Translations under genes and position numbers: made by a program
Part shown: one piece after another, positions 11,878 to 21,129 of the stretch
Position numbering within the stretch: position 1 is the first letter of the stretch
Layout of the letters: each line of letters begins with the position of its first letter
Assembly (NCBI GenBank): GCA_038030265.1
Contig: CM075940.1
Location: forward strand, 1,116,001 to 1,180,000
Direction of reading: 5' to 3'
Source: Corythucha ciliata
Lineage: Eukaryota; Arthropoda; Insecta; Hemiptera; Tingidae
Length of the DNA stretch: 64,000 nt
The notes under the pieces: model-generated
The model's database searches: none
What the model saw: only the letters and a program-made list of their open reading frames with translations
What the model was told of the DNA's origin: nothing

Positions 11878-12368
11878 TGCCCAACTGCCCTTAACACATC
11901 AGGTAAATCGAAATGACAAGCTCAGCATTATCAAGTCGTACATCCTACCATCGTACTGAAATACTGAACTGAATACTGATATGATACTGGAACTCGATGC
12001 AGTAAAGATAACAATGACAACGTCCAACAGCTCCGTTTAAGGTTATCTGCTCATAACATGAGAAGCTAACAAATAATTTATTTTCTATTTGGAGCCTAGA
12101 AACAAGATGGGGCCCTCTAATCGCCCGAAAAATCGGCAAAAGAAAATCAGAATTTCGGAAATACTCATAAATTACTCACTTTTTTCAAAATACTCACAGT
12201 TTTATTCAACCCCTCGTAAAATACTCAAAAGTGAGGATAAATACTCACCTCTGGCAACACTGGCTCATTTTGTATGTACTCGTTGCCGCGCGTTGTAGCG
12301 CCGCTCGAAAACGCTTCCAGTGGACGACCGGCCTTACGCTCCCTCTATTATTTATCTGAGCTCGCTGA

Positions 12369-12506
12369 GGTCCGTTCACAAGCTCTATGTTTTCGTTGTG
12401 TGGTGTCTATGCAACCAATCAAAATGCTTCACTTTTCGAGGGAAAAAATTTGTTTGGTTGCATAGACTCCACAGAACGTAAGCACAGAGCTTGTGAACGG
12501 GCCTTT
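12369..12506. mobile_element. MITE with ~45-bp inverted repeats
   Basis: GGTCCGTTCACAAGCTCT near 12370 is mirrored by AGAGCTTGTGAACGGGCC ending at 12506. Pairing continues through a GTTTGGTTGCATAGA-type inner stretch. Non-coding; no clear target duplication seen. Confidence 0.75.
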
Positions 12507-12567
12507 AGAACAAAATGATCACCGAGTAGCGTCTATACGTAACCATAGTGCCCACATTAAAAGTTTT

Positions 12568-15134
12568 AGTGCATTTCATTCTGAAAATGCACTATTGGAC
12601 TCGTCGTGATGGTGGCAAACATGGGTCATGTCATGTTTTTGTCATGTTTCAGAACCTCTAGAACACGAATTCAGTGGTCTCCGGAATTCATATATATGTA
12701 TATAATATTATGGCCGTTTCCTTGTTAGCACGATAACTCTCGTAGAAGTTAATTTAGCGGAACGCGCTTTGGCACAAAAATCAGTAGTCATAAGATTCCG
12801 GTCGGTATTGCATTTGGGCCAAATCGGTCATGGTGGAGGGGGGGGGGGAAATAGGGGTTGAAATGGTAAAAAAATCACTATAAATCACCAGTTGATTCTA
12901 GAAGCTTCATATTCGGTACGTATACTCCATGTTAAAGTAGCCTTTGATTCCCATTTTAATTTTTTGAAAAAGTCGAAGGGGAGGGGGTGTTGCCCTCGGA
13001 GTGGAAATAAGTGTGTGGTCACGTTAGCACGATAACTTTCGTACAAATTAATTTAGCGGAACGCGCTTTGGCAAAAAAATCAGTAGTCATAAGACCCCGG
13101 TCGGTATTGCATTTGGGCCAAATCGGTCAAGGTGGTGGTGGGGGTGGGGGGGAATAGGGTTTGAAGTCGTCAAAAAATCACCAAAAATCACCAGTTGATT
13201 CTAGAAGCATGATATTCGGTACGTATACTCCATGTTAGACTAGCCTTTGATTCCCATTTTAATTTTTTGAAAAAGTCGAGGGTGAGGGGGTGGTGCCCCC
13301 GGGGTGGAAGTAAGTGTGAGGCCTTGTTAGCACGATAAGTCTCGTAGAATTAATTTAGCGAACACGCTTTATCTAAAAAAATCAGTGGTCATAAGACACC
13401 GGTCGGTATTGCATTTGGGCAAAATCGGTCAAGGTGGTGGGGGGGAAAATACGGCTTGAAATGATCAAAAAATCACTACAAGTCACCAGTTGATTCTAGA
13501 AGAATGATATTCGGTACGTATACTCCATGTTAGACTAGCCTTTGATTCCCATTTTAATTTTTTGAAAAAGTCGAGGGTGAGGGGGTGGTGCCCCCGGGGT
13601 GGAAGTAAGTGTGAGGCCTTGTTAGCACGATAACTCTCGTAGAAATTAATTTAGCGGAACGCGCTTTGGCACAAAAATCAGTAGTCATAAGGCCCCGGTC
13701 GGTATTGCATTTGGGCCAAATCGGTCAAGGTGGAGGGGGGAAAATAGGGGTTAAAATGGTAAAAAAATCACTACAAATCACCAGTTGATTCCAGAAGCAT
13801 TATATTCGGTATGATGATTCCATTTTGAAATAGCCTTTGATTCCCATTAAGTTCAGCTTAAACAAACCGGCAGCAAACAGTACGAGGGAGGGTCAAACAT
13901 AAACGAAACAAATCATGGTCTCAACATTACTACTTCTGGGACGGCTTAGGGTATCCGTATACAAAATGAAATGCACTCTTTCCGACCGCCAGCTGCCGGA
14001 GCGAAATTTTTTTTTGTTGAGTTTTTTAATATTTTTGGTGGAAGTCAACAAATCGAACTATCGAAATGAAGCAACACGTTCGAGAGCCCATCACTAAGTG
14101 GACAGACTACAGTGGCCTTATTCTCTAACGAAATAGAAACGTTGCTTTGGAAGAAACATTGAAATCTCATCCATGAACTTAAGAAAACTGAACGGAAACA
14201 TATTATTTTTGAAAAAAGTTAGTGAATCAGGCCCCAGGAGTTTACAACGATACTCTATCCAGTAGTCATAAGACCCCGGTCGGTATTGCATTTGGGCAAA
14301 ATCGGTCAAGGTGGTGGGGGGGAAAATACGGCTTGAAATGATCAAAAAATCACTACAAGTCACCAGTTGATTCTAGAAGCATGATATTCGGTACGTATAC
14401 TCCATGTTAGACTAGCCTTTGATTCCCATTTTAATTTTTTGAAAAAGTCGAGGGTGAGGGGGTGGTGCCCCCGGGGTGGAAGTAAGTGTGAGGCCTTGTT
14501 AGCACGATAACTCTCGTAGAAATTAATTTAGCGGAACGCGCTTTGGCACAAAAATCAGTAGTCATAAGGCCCCGGTCGGTATTGCATTTGGGCCAAATCG
14601 GTCAAGGTGGAGGGGGGAAAATAGGGGTTAAAATGGTAAAAAAATCACTACAAATCACCAGTTGATTCCAGAAGCATTATATTCGGTATGATGATTCCAT
14701 TTTGAAATAGCCTTTGATTCCCATTAAGTTCAGCTTAAACAAACCCGGCAGCAAACAGTACGAGGGAGGGTCAAACATAAACGAAACAAATCATGGTCTC
14801 AACATTACTACTTCTGGGACGGCTTAGGGTATCCGTATACAAAATGAAATGCACTCTTTCCGACCGCCAGCTGCCGGAGCGAAATTTTTTTTTTGTTGAG
14901 TTCTTTAATATTTTTGGTGGAAGTCAACAAATCGAACTATCGAAATGAAGCAACACGTTCGAGAGCCCATCACTAAGTGGACAGACTACAGTGGCCTTAT
15001 TCTCTAACGAAATAGAAACGTTGCTTTGGAAGAAACATTGAAATCTCATCCATGAACTTAAGAAAACTGAACGGAAACATATTATTTTTGAAAAAAGTTA
15101 GTGAATCAGGCCCCAGGAGTTTTACAACGATACT
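12568..15134 (+). repeat. Repeat family A copy with ~300-bp tandem array and 877-bp duplication
   Basis: The region begins AGTGCATTTCATTC with ATGCACTATTGG, as at 59484. From 12721 the unit starting TTAGCACGATAACTCTCG repeats at about 12721, 13022, 13323 and 13619 (periods ~301, 301, 296). Each unit contains CCGGTCGGTATTGCATTTGG and a G-rich run. A larger block, 13384-14255, is duplicated nearly identically at 14261-15134 (offset ~877); each copy ends with a unit fragment plus a diverged family-B-like end (ATGAAATGCACTCTTTCCG). The short frames inside are repeat translations, not genes. Confidence 0.85.
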
Positions 15135-16061
15135 GCTTCAAGTGCTGAGCAACTGCGTTGAGTTTCACAACGCACCCATTTTTGTGATGAAGCGTCCTTA
15201 GTTACCGCTTGCGTAAGGGTTTAACGCTAGCTCATGGTGGGGGGGGGGAGTAGCTCGTGGTTGACTGTTAGCGACATTGACAGCTCAATCAGTGATGATG
15301 TCCTAAACGCAGATAACATATTTGTGTTGAATGGGGCGAGTCCGTTGCCAAAATGCCGCGAATTCACGGTTTAAATAAAGTAAAAAGGCATACTGAAATA
15401 TAAAATTGAGAAATAGAGCTTAAATCATGCATAAATCCGCGTAGGAGCCTACGGCTACAGATTTATGCATGATTTAACCACTAACCCTCGTAGTTTAAGC
15501 GACTCTACTGACAATTTAAATAGAGCTTATATTCGCATCTGAATTTGACGAAACACTCACATTCGTGGTTCGTGATCCTGCCATGGCCAAATCTAATAAA
15601 ATACACTAAGTAGCGGTTCACGGAGACCTATTTTGACGGCTAAAAATGAGAAAAGGGTCTCGTACGTTCACTGCAGAATTGAGAGGAAGGGAAAAATTGA
15701 GGAAAACGCCAATTCACCGTTAAAATTGATAAAACGTGCTCTTTCGCGGCTAAAATTGAGAAAGCACACGAATTCCTCGTTTCACGATGCAAAATCCAAA
15801 CCAAAAGTCCAAAAAATGCCGCTAATTCATGGTTCATGGAGACATTTCGAAGGATAAATTGAGTAAAAGGGCTCGTTTGCGGCTGAAATTGAAAAAATCT
15901 GGGAGAAACTTCTTTGTTCGCCACCCTTCACGCAAACCCTGGACAGGTTACTTGTCTATGGTGATCATAAACAGATCATTCACTAGTGAAGCTCAGAATC
16001 AGCAAAACGAGTATATTTTAATTTGTTACAAAATGTGTACAGATTTTAGTAAATTATAAAT
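15135..16061. other. No gene; palindrome and degenerate short repeats
   Basis: Contains a strong hairpin at 15420-15475 (listed separately). From 15340 to 15890 a degenerate motif GCGGCTAAAATTGAGAAA with CTCGT recurs at irregular spacing (about 15637, 15747, 15857, 15880). A G12 run occurs at about 15237-15248. No coding signal. Confidence 0.5.
15420..15475. repeat. Perfect 18-bp inverted repeat (hairpin)
   Basis: TTAAATCATGCATAAATC is followed after ~22 nt by its exact reverse complement GATTTATGCATGATTTAA. The loop also contains a small CGTAGG/CCTACG inverted repeat, which makes a long near-continuous cruciform-capable palindrome. Confidence 0.8.
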
Positions 16062-17018
16062 TTAAACATTGTTCTGCCACGGTACTGCTCCAACAGTATT
16101 AAGAAAATTACAAAAACTTTCACGAGTTGCAAGGGCTTCGCCTGAACTGTGGCTACCTCCCTGACTAACCAGTCCTTGTAGCTGAGTGTTCAAGTTGATG
16201 TCGTCGCCAAGATTTCTGGAAGGAGCATACTACTGGTTTTTTTTCAACAACAAGTAGTTATGAAGTAGAACACATGAAAATGTGATGACCTCTACTTTCT
16301 CAACCGCGAGAGGAATTGGGTGTAGGAGCACTCGGAACCTATTCGCGAGAATTCCGAAGGCGTTCTCCACAGTTCTTCGGGCTCTGCTCAATCTATAATT
16401 AAATATTCTTTTTTCTCTAGTTAGCCCTCTCTCCGGATACGGCTTCATGAAGTTCGGGTGGAGTGAAAAGGCGTCGTCCCCTACAAAAACGTACGGCATT
16501 TGGTGAGGGTACCCAGGGACACAAGTTGGCCGAGGAAGATTCAAGGAGTTCGACAATAATTTGAGCCCTAGGGCACTCTCGCGAAAAACCTTGGAGTCGT
16601 GCACCCTTCCATTTTTTCCAATGTCGACAAAAACAAATTTGTACTCGGCATCGACGAGCCCAAGCAGAATTGTGCTATCCGTCCCCTTATAATTTCGGAA
16701 GAATGAACCGTCTTTTCTTGCCGGTAGGAATGCTATGTGCTTACCATCGACAGCACCCAGGCAATGGGGGAATTGCCAAATACATTGGTATTTGATAGCT
16801 ATTTCCTCCCATTCAAAAGGAGTACATGGAAATCGCATGACTACATTTCGAAGGACCGATATTATTGCCTCACAGGTTGTCGTTATGATTTGAGAGAGTG
16901 TGTTCGGCGCGATTCTCGTTGCATACGCCAAGTCCCGAAACGAATTCCCGGTGGCAGCTCGCCTCCTCCGAATGATTTCCAATTCCATGGAAGTAATTAC
17001 TTTGTGCGAAAAGTTCAT
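16062..17018 (-). pseudogene. PIF/Harbinger transposase with one in-frame stop
   Basis: The minus strand from 17018 reads a DDE_Tnp_4-type nuclease: HCLGAVDGKHIAF, FVDIGKNGRVHDSKVF, VFVGDDAF and RRTVENAFGIL. This is the aspartate/glutamate set expected of the family, which cuts at TWA sites. A TAG follows LLLKKNQ at about 16230, but the same frame continues for ~55 codons to GAVPWQNNV and a stop at 16062. That tail aligns with the C-terminus of the second Harbinger transposase here (GAVPWQ near 37115), so the TAG is a nonsense mutation in an otherwise complete core. The N-terminus (normally ~80-100 residues more) is missing; repeat C lies directly upstream. Confidence 0.85.
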
Positions 17019-17065
17019 GAGCGAAACCGATGAATCACGAATTCACAACAAATTCAATATATTCA

Positions 17066-17215
17066 AATTCATATCTCCTAGAAGAGACAGCCAAGCTTGA
17101 TGAAATATTCATGATAACTAGACTATAGATGGTCCCATTTAAAATTGAATTAATTCGGTCCAATGGGAGGCATTCCAGGGGGGGGGGGTCTACGTACACT
17201 TCTCACTAACGCACA
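17066..17215 (+). repeat. Repeat family C copy
   Basis: A single diverged unit with CATATCTCCTAGAAGAGACA, TTGATGAAATATTCATG and GTACACTTCTCACTAACGCA. It contains a G10 run at about 17178-17187 where the other copies have shorter G runs. Confidence 0.65.
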
Positions 17216-17276
17216 TTATTTCGCTATCTTCATGAAATATTCGTTTTTTCGTTCAAATCTTTGTTCAAATGTTCTT

Positions 17277-17345
17277 TCAAATCGATAGATCCGGATAATC
17301 ATGTCGAGGAAGCATTGTGCTACAACCATTAGCAGACGTTTTTTT
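17277..17345. repeat. ~69-bp segment shared with 47813-47876 (Helitron-linked)
   Basis: The sequence around GATAGATCCGGATAATCATG and ATTAGCAGACGTTTTTT is nearly identical at 47815-47877, directly upstream of a Helitron Rep fragment. It is probably a detached piece of the same Helitron family. Confidence 0.6.
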
Positions 17346-17719
17346 TTCAAGAGATTGCACCCGGTTAAGTAAATTGTGGTTACGTAAAAAACTTTCTGCA
17401 AGTAAAGGGGACTGTTTTTTGGACCAGTATGGGGCAGTCAAGTTAACAGTACTGAGAGATGCCTCGTTGTGAAACATTGTGGGAATAAGGCCTTTGATTT
17501 AAATAGAAGGGGGAGTTGACTTTGGGCAAATCAGGCGAGAAATTCAATGGGTCTGGGCAAAAAGTGCAGTGGGTTTGGGCAAGGCGAAGGAATGGGTTTG
17601 GGCACCAACGTCTTGGAAAAGTAGTAGTGGGCGTGGGCAAGAAATTATAACGTACATAATTGTAGGTAGGGATATTTTCTGAATATTGAGATACCACTCG
17701 TCGTCATTGAGATACTTCC

Positions 17720-19175
17720 TTCCCGTTTACTCCTCTTCCTCTCCGAAGTCGGCGTTGTACCGCTGGCTTACGTTGGCCAAGTACTCCAAAATGTTTTTGT
17801 CTGCAACGTAAGACCCCCACATCTCATCCAGCCTGCCGAGCATGTCTCTTGTGGTGTTTTTCATAGGGTTTACAGCTCCTAAAAGAATAAAAATTGTGGA
17901 ATTAGCCAATAGGCATTACCTACGTATTAGGTAGGTGCCTACACAGAAACTAGGAAATACCTTTCTTCACACTGAATTTCTTCATCTCTGTTTCTCCTTG
18001 AATTTCCTTCAATACTTCAATTACGACGTGGATGTTTGGGTGCGCAGAATAAAACTGACCATTGAAGTCGCGGTGGAACGACTCAGCCCCGTTAGTAGTC
18101 CTCAGGAAATTGTCCGGGGGCGAAGAAGCCCACAGGTGTGGTGGGAAGGAGCAGCCATCTTCTATGTAAGTCGTTAACACGTAGTAAGTGAAGTCACGTG
18201 AAGCCAGTTCAAGTGAAGCCAAGCGAAACCAGGCTTGGCACAAATGAAATGTGCAACCATATATGTTGGCATCCGGGAAACATTCCATTATTGCATTATG
18301 AGCCGCCTTCTCGAAGTCTACGTGAAATGTTGAACACCTAAAGTGCAATTTCACGAGTGACAAAGTCAACGATTTCACGTTCATCCAGAATGATACATAA
18401 TGCTCTTTTGTTTTCCCGGGAAGAAAGGCATAAACCACAGGAATATGGAACCCATTAACGTGGACGTGTACAGTATACATTTGGTAGAAATGTTTGGGAG
18501 CGTAGGAGAAAGTGCCATCTGCAATCACGTGCTCCGAGCGTGCCAATATTTCCAAATTGGAAGGTGTTGTAAAAAGTGGAATTTTGTACTCACTCACGTA
18601 GCAGAATCGCTCACCGTTGAAAGATACTTCAAACTCTTTCAATTGTTCAATGGCATGCTCAAGCGATTTTGGAATGGGGGGTATCTTCTTTCGCCGCACA
18701 GTGTATATACTTTCTCTCCACCTTTTGAATTCTGCATGTTCTGACTGCACACTACTGTTTCCCAGCTCTTTCCGGATCAACTTATTCGGTTTCATAAACA
18801 ACTCCTCTTCAGCTTTCCGCTTCACTCGGCTTCGAACCTGTTTAACAATTTTTCCTCTGTTAATACTGTGTAAATAATAATAATAATAATAATGTGCAAT
18901 GAATGTTTATTCCATTCAAATTTCATACAAACCTCTTCGCGTTCAAGGTCCTCGTCATCTGCAGGGTCGTGAGAATGATCGTTAGCTGCCGACAGCACTC
19001 GCGAAACACTGCTATCGGTCACTACTCGGGCTTTACAGTTATCTTTTTTATTAGTACAGCGAAACGTGATGGACCCGTCAGCCATCGTGCGGAATTCCGT
19101 AAATTTGAAATTATTGATCGCGAGTAGCACCTTTCCTCGCCGGGACAGAAACTTTCGGTCAATCTTCACGTCCAT
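17720..19175 (-). CDS. MULE transposase with FLYWCH finger, three exons, apparently intact
   Basis: Exon 1 (19175-18933) encodes a FLYWCH-type finger, FRCTNKKDNCKARVV with ANDHSHDP supplying C-x5-C and H-x-H. Exon 2 (18837-17961) encodes the MULE core: HVIADGTFSYAPK (first Asp), STFHVDFEKAA (second Asp), YGCTFHLCQAWFR and TTNGAESFHRDFN (Glu). Exon 3 (17878-17727) ends NADFGEEEE. Junctions are GAG|GTTTGT...AACAG, AAG|GTATTT...TTTTAG, with matching phases 0 and 1. The lengths 243+877+152 sum to 1272 nt, giving a 423-aa protein without stops. The protein should catalyse cut-and-paste transposition. Possible termini carry TTGGGCAAA near 17523 and, inverted, near 19303-19311. Confidence 0.85.
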
Positions 19176-19226
19176 CGCTCTGAATCGAACTGATTGTGAT
19201 TTGCCTTATCCCACGGCTTCCCGGCC

Positions 19227-20761
19227 TTATCGGCCTTGCCCAGAAACATTGCTCACCTTTGCCCTAACGCATCTCGATTTCAACAGCGTCTCACTTCCAG
19301 TTTGCCCAAGGTCATGATCCCCAAACAGAAACCGGTCTGCTAAGATTTCCCTTCTGATTTGAAGAGGAAAGTCACCTGCCTCATTGAGCAGCACATCCGT
19401 CGGTGTTGTCTTTAACTTACCCAGACATATCCTGAGAGATTTGGCTAGCAAAACGTCTAGTTTTCGCAAATGAGACTTTGCTGCTTGCCCGTATAAGAAG
19501 CATTTGTAATCTAGAAGAAATCTGATTGTGGCCCGGTAAAAATTTAACGATGTATTAGGGTCCGCTCCCCACCGCAGATGACAAGTAATCCTCAAGACAT
19601 TCAGGTACTTGACCGCTTTCTTCAATATATAATTGACATGAGAGGACCACGTCAGTTTTCTGTCCAGATGAACACCTAAGAATTTAACCATATTTACCAC
19701 CGGGTAACTTTCATTATCAATAATTAAGCTATTGTAGAGGGGTGCGTCTCGCTTCCTCGTAAATGGGCAGATGACAGATTTTCCTACCGATATGGTCAAA
19801 CCTAATTTCAGTAAATAACGTTTCCCCACTCGTAGCCCAGCGCTGACCAACTCTATCGTTTTGGGAAAACTAGAATTTGTCGCATAAATACACAAATCGT
19901 CCGCGTATTGTAGTATTTTTACGTCCGCTGGCAGGACTTCTTCTATACCGTGGACGTAAATTGAATAAGAAATCGGGCTACGTACGTCACCTTGAGGGAG
20001 TCCGTCTCTAGCTACTCGGGGATCGCTTAGGTCACCATTGACGAATACTTGCACCTGGCGGTCCTCCGGAATTGAGCTAAGAATTTGGACAAAATCGGCA
20101 GGAATGCCAATCTTTTCCGTTTTCGAACTTAAAACATATAAATTAACATAACCGAATGCCCCAGCTACAACTATCAGCAGCTATAGAACATTGACTATGA
20201 GTAAATCCGATCTGTTTGTCGGTAACTATGTTAAGCTAAACTGACCTGACAGGAACGGCCTTTTCTGAAACCATACTGGATGGGTGGGAGGATGTTCTTA
20301 TGTTCGATCCAGTATTCTAGACTATTTTTCAAAATTCTTTCAAAAGTTTTCAAAACGCATGACATCAAAGATATAGGGCGATATGAGTCGGAGAAGTTAG
20401 ACGGTTTTCCCGGTTTCAAAATAGGTACGACACAATGCCGTTTCCAATCTGGGGGTATGACTCAGGTTTCAAGAATGTAGTTGTAAATAGAGACCAGATG
20501 TCTCATACTAGATTCACTTAAATTATTGAGTACAGGATAATCAATGGCATCCAAACCGGGTGAAGTATTCGCGGACTTGGACAATGCCACATGTAATTCG
20601 GTCAGTGTAACCTGGCGAGTGAGAATGCTATCGTTGCAGGTATAGTGTGAAACAGGAAACTGTTGCAGGGTTACCGAGTCAGCAGCCAGTTCTTTAAGGC
20701 TAAAGTGGACGACAAGTGTGCGAGAGAGACAGAATACAGTCATATTTGTGGCACCTCTCAC
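19227..20761 (-). pseudogene. Non-LTR retrotransposon reverse transcriptase (R1/jockey-like), decayed
   Basis: The minus strand shows RT blocks in order: SANTSPGLDAIDYPVL, VVPILKPGKPSNFSDSYRPI, IQYGFRKGRSC, AFGYVNLYVL, DGLPQGDVRSPISYSIYV, ILQYADDLCIYA, and thumb motifs FLGVHLDRKLTW. Damage includes a TGA before VIPPDW, a frameshift near 20200-20230, and replacement of the first catalytic Asp (usual AFD) by Gly in AFGYV; the YADD box survives. The endonuclease domain is not seen upstream. The 3' end meets the presumed MULE boundary. The copy is inactive. Confidence 0.85.
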
Positions 20762-21129
20762 GGCTTAAAAAATTGACCGATTTTAGTTTTTTCAACGGAT
20801 TCTCACTAGTTGAAAGCATAGACAATTTGGAAATTAGGTCTGTGATTTTTAAATTGAGTGTAAATGTGAAATTTGGAATTTAAATTTTTTTGAAATATTT
20901 TGTTGGACAAAACTGCCTTATACCAAGAAGCAGCAGAATATTCGGGAACCAAATAATTTTGGGTTTTTGATTTTCCTCCACAAAACATCGCCCGAAAGAG
21001 AAAAGTTCGACTTCAAAGAGAAAAGCCGCCTCAAGAGCTAAGAGTGAGAGAGAGGACTCTTGCAGGCTGAAGCGGGAGGGATCACCCGCTCACTCAAGAG
21101 GGTTGGCCGATACACCATTCTGTAGTGTC
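20762..21129. other. No recognisable gene
   Basis: A/T-rich stretch followed by AGAGAAAAG and GAGAGAGAGG purine motifs. I see no feature I can name. Confidence 0.3.

Larger units (their letters stand above)
8719..12262 (-). mobile_element. hAT element (CAGTGTTGCCAG termini)
   Basis: The left terminus CAGTGTTGCCAG begins at 8719 and the right terminus CTGGCAACACTG ends at 12262. Both ends carry subterminal ATACTCAC motifs (left near 8747 and 8770; right near 12172-12247), which may be transposase-binding sites. The flanks GTCATTTT and CTCATTTT (one base offset) form a near 8-bp target duplication. The transposase gene lies on the minus strand inside. Confidence 0.8.
8594..12333. mobile_element. 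Harbinger-type TIR element with TTA target duplication, carrying a nested hAT
   Basis: The left end GGTCTGTCGTCCACTGGA begins at 8594 directly after TTA; the right end TCCAGTGGACGACCGGCC ends at 12333 directly before TTA. Homology between the ends continues through GCGTTTTCGAGCGGCGC. A TWA target site with G-rich termini fits PIF/Harbinger. Between the termini almost everything is a separate hAT (8719-12262), leaving only ~125 and ~70 bp of the outer element, so the outer element was probably a small MITE before the hAT landed in it. Confidence 0.75.
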
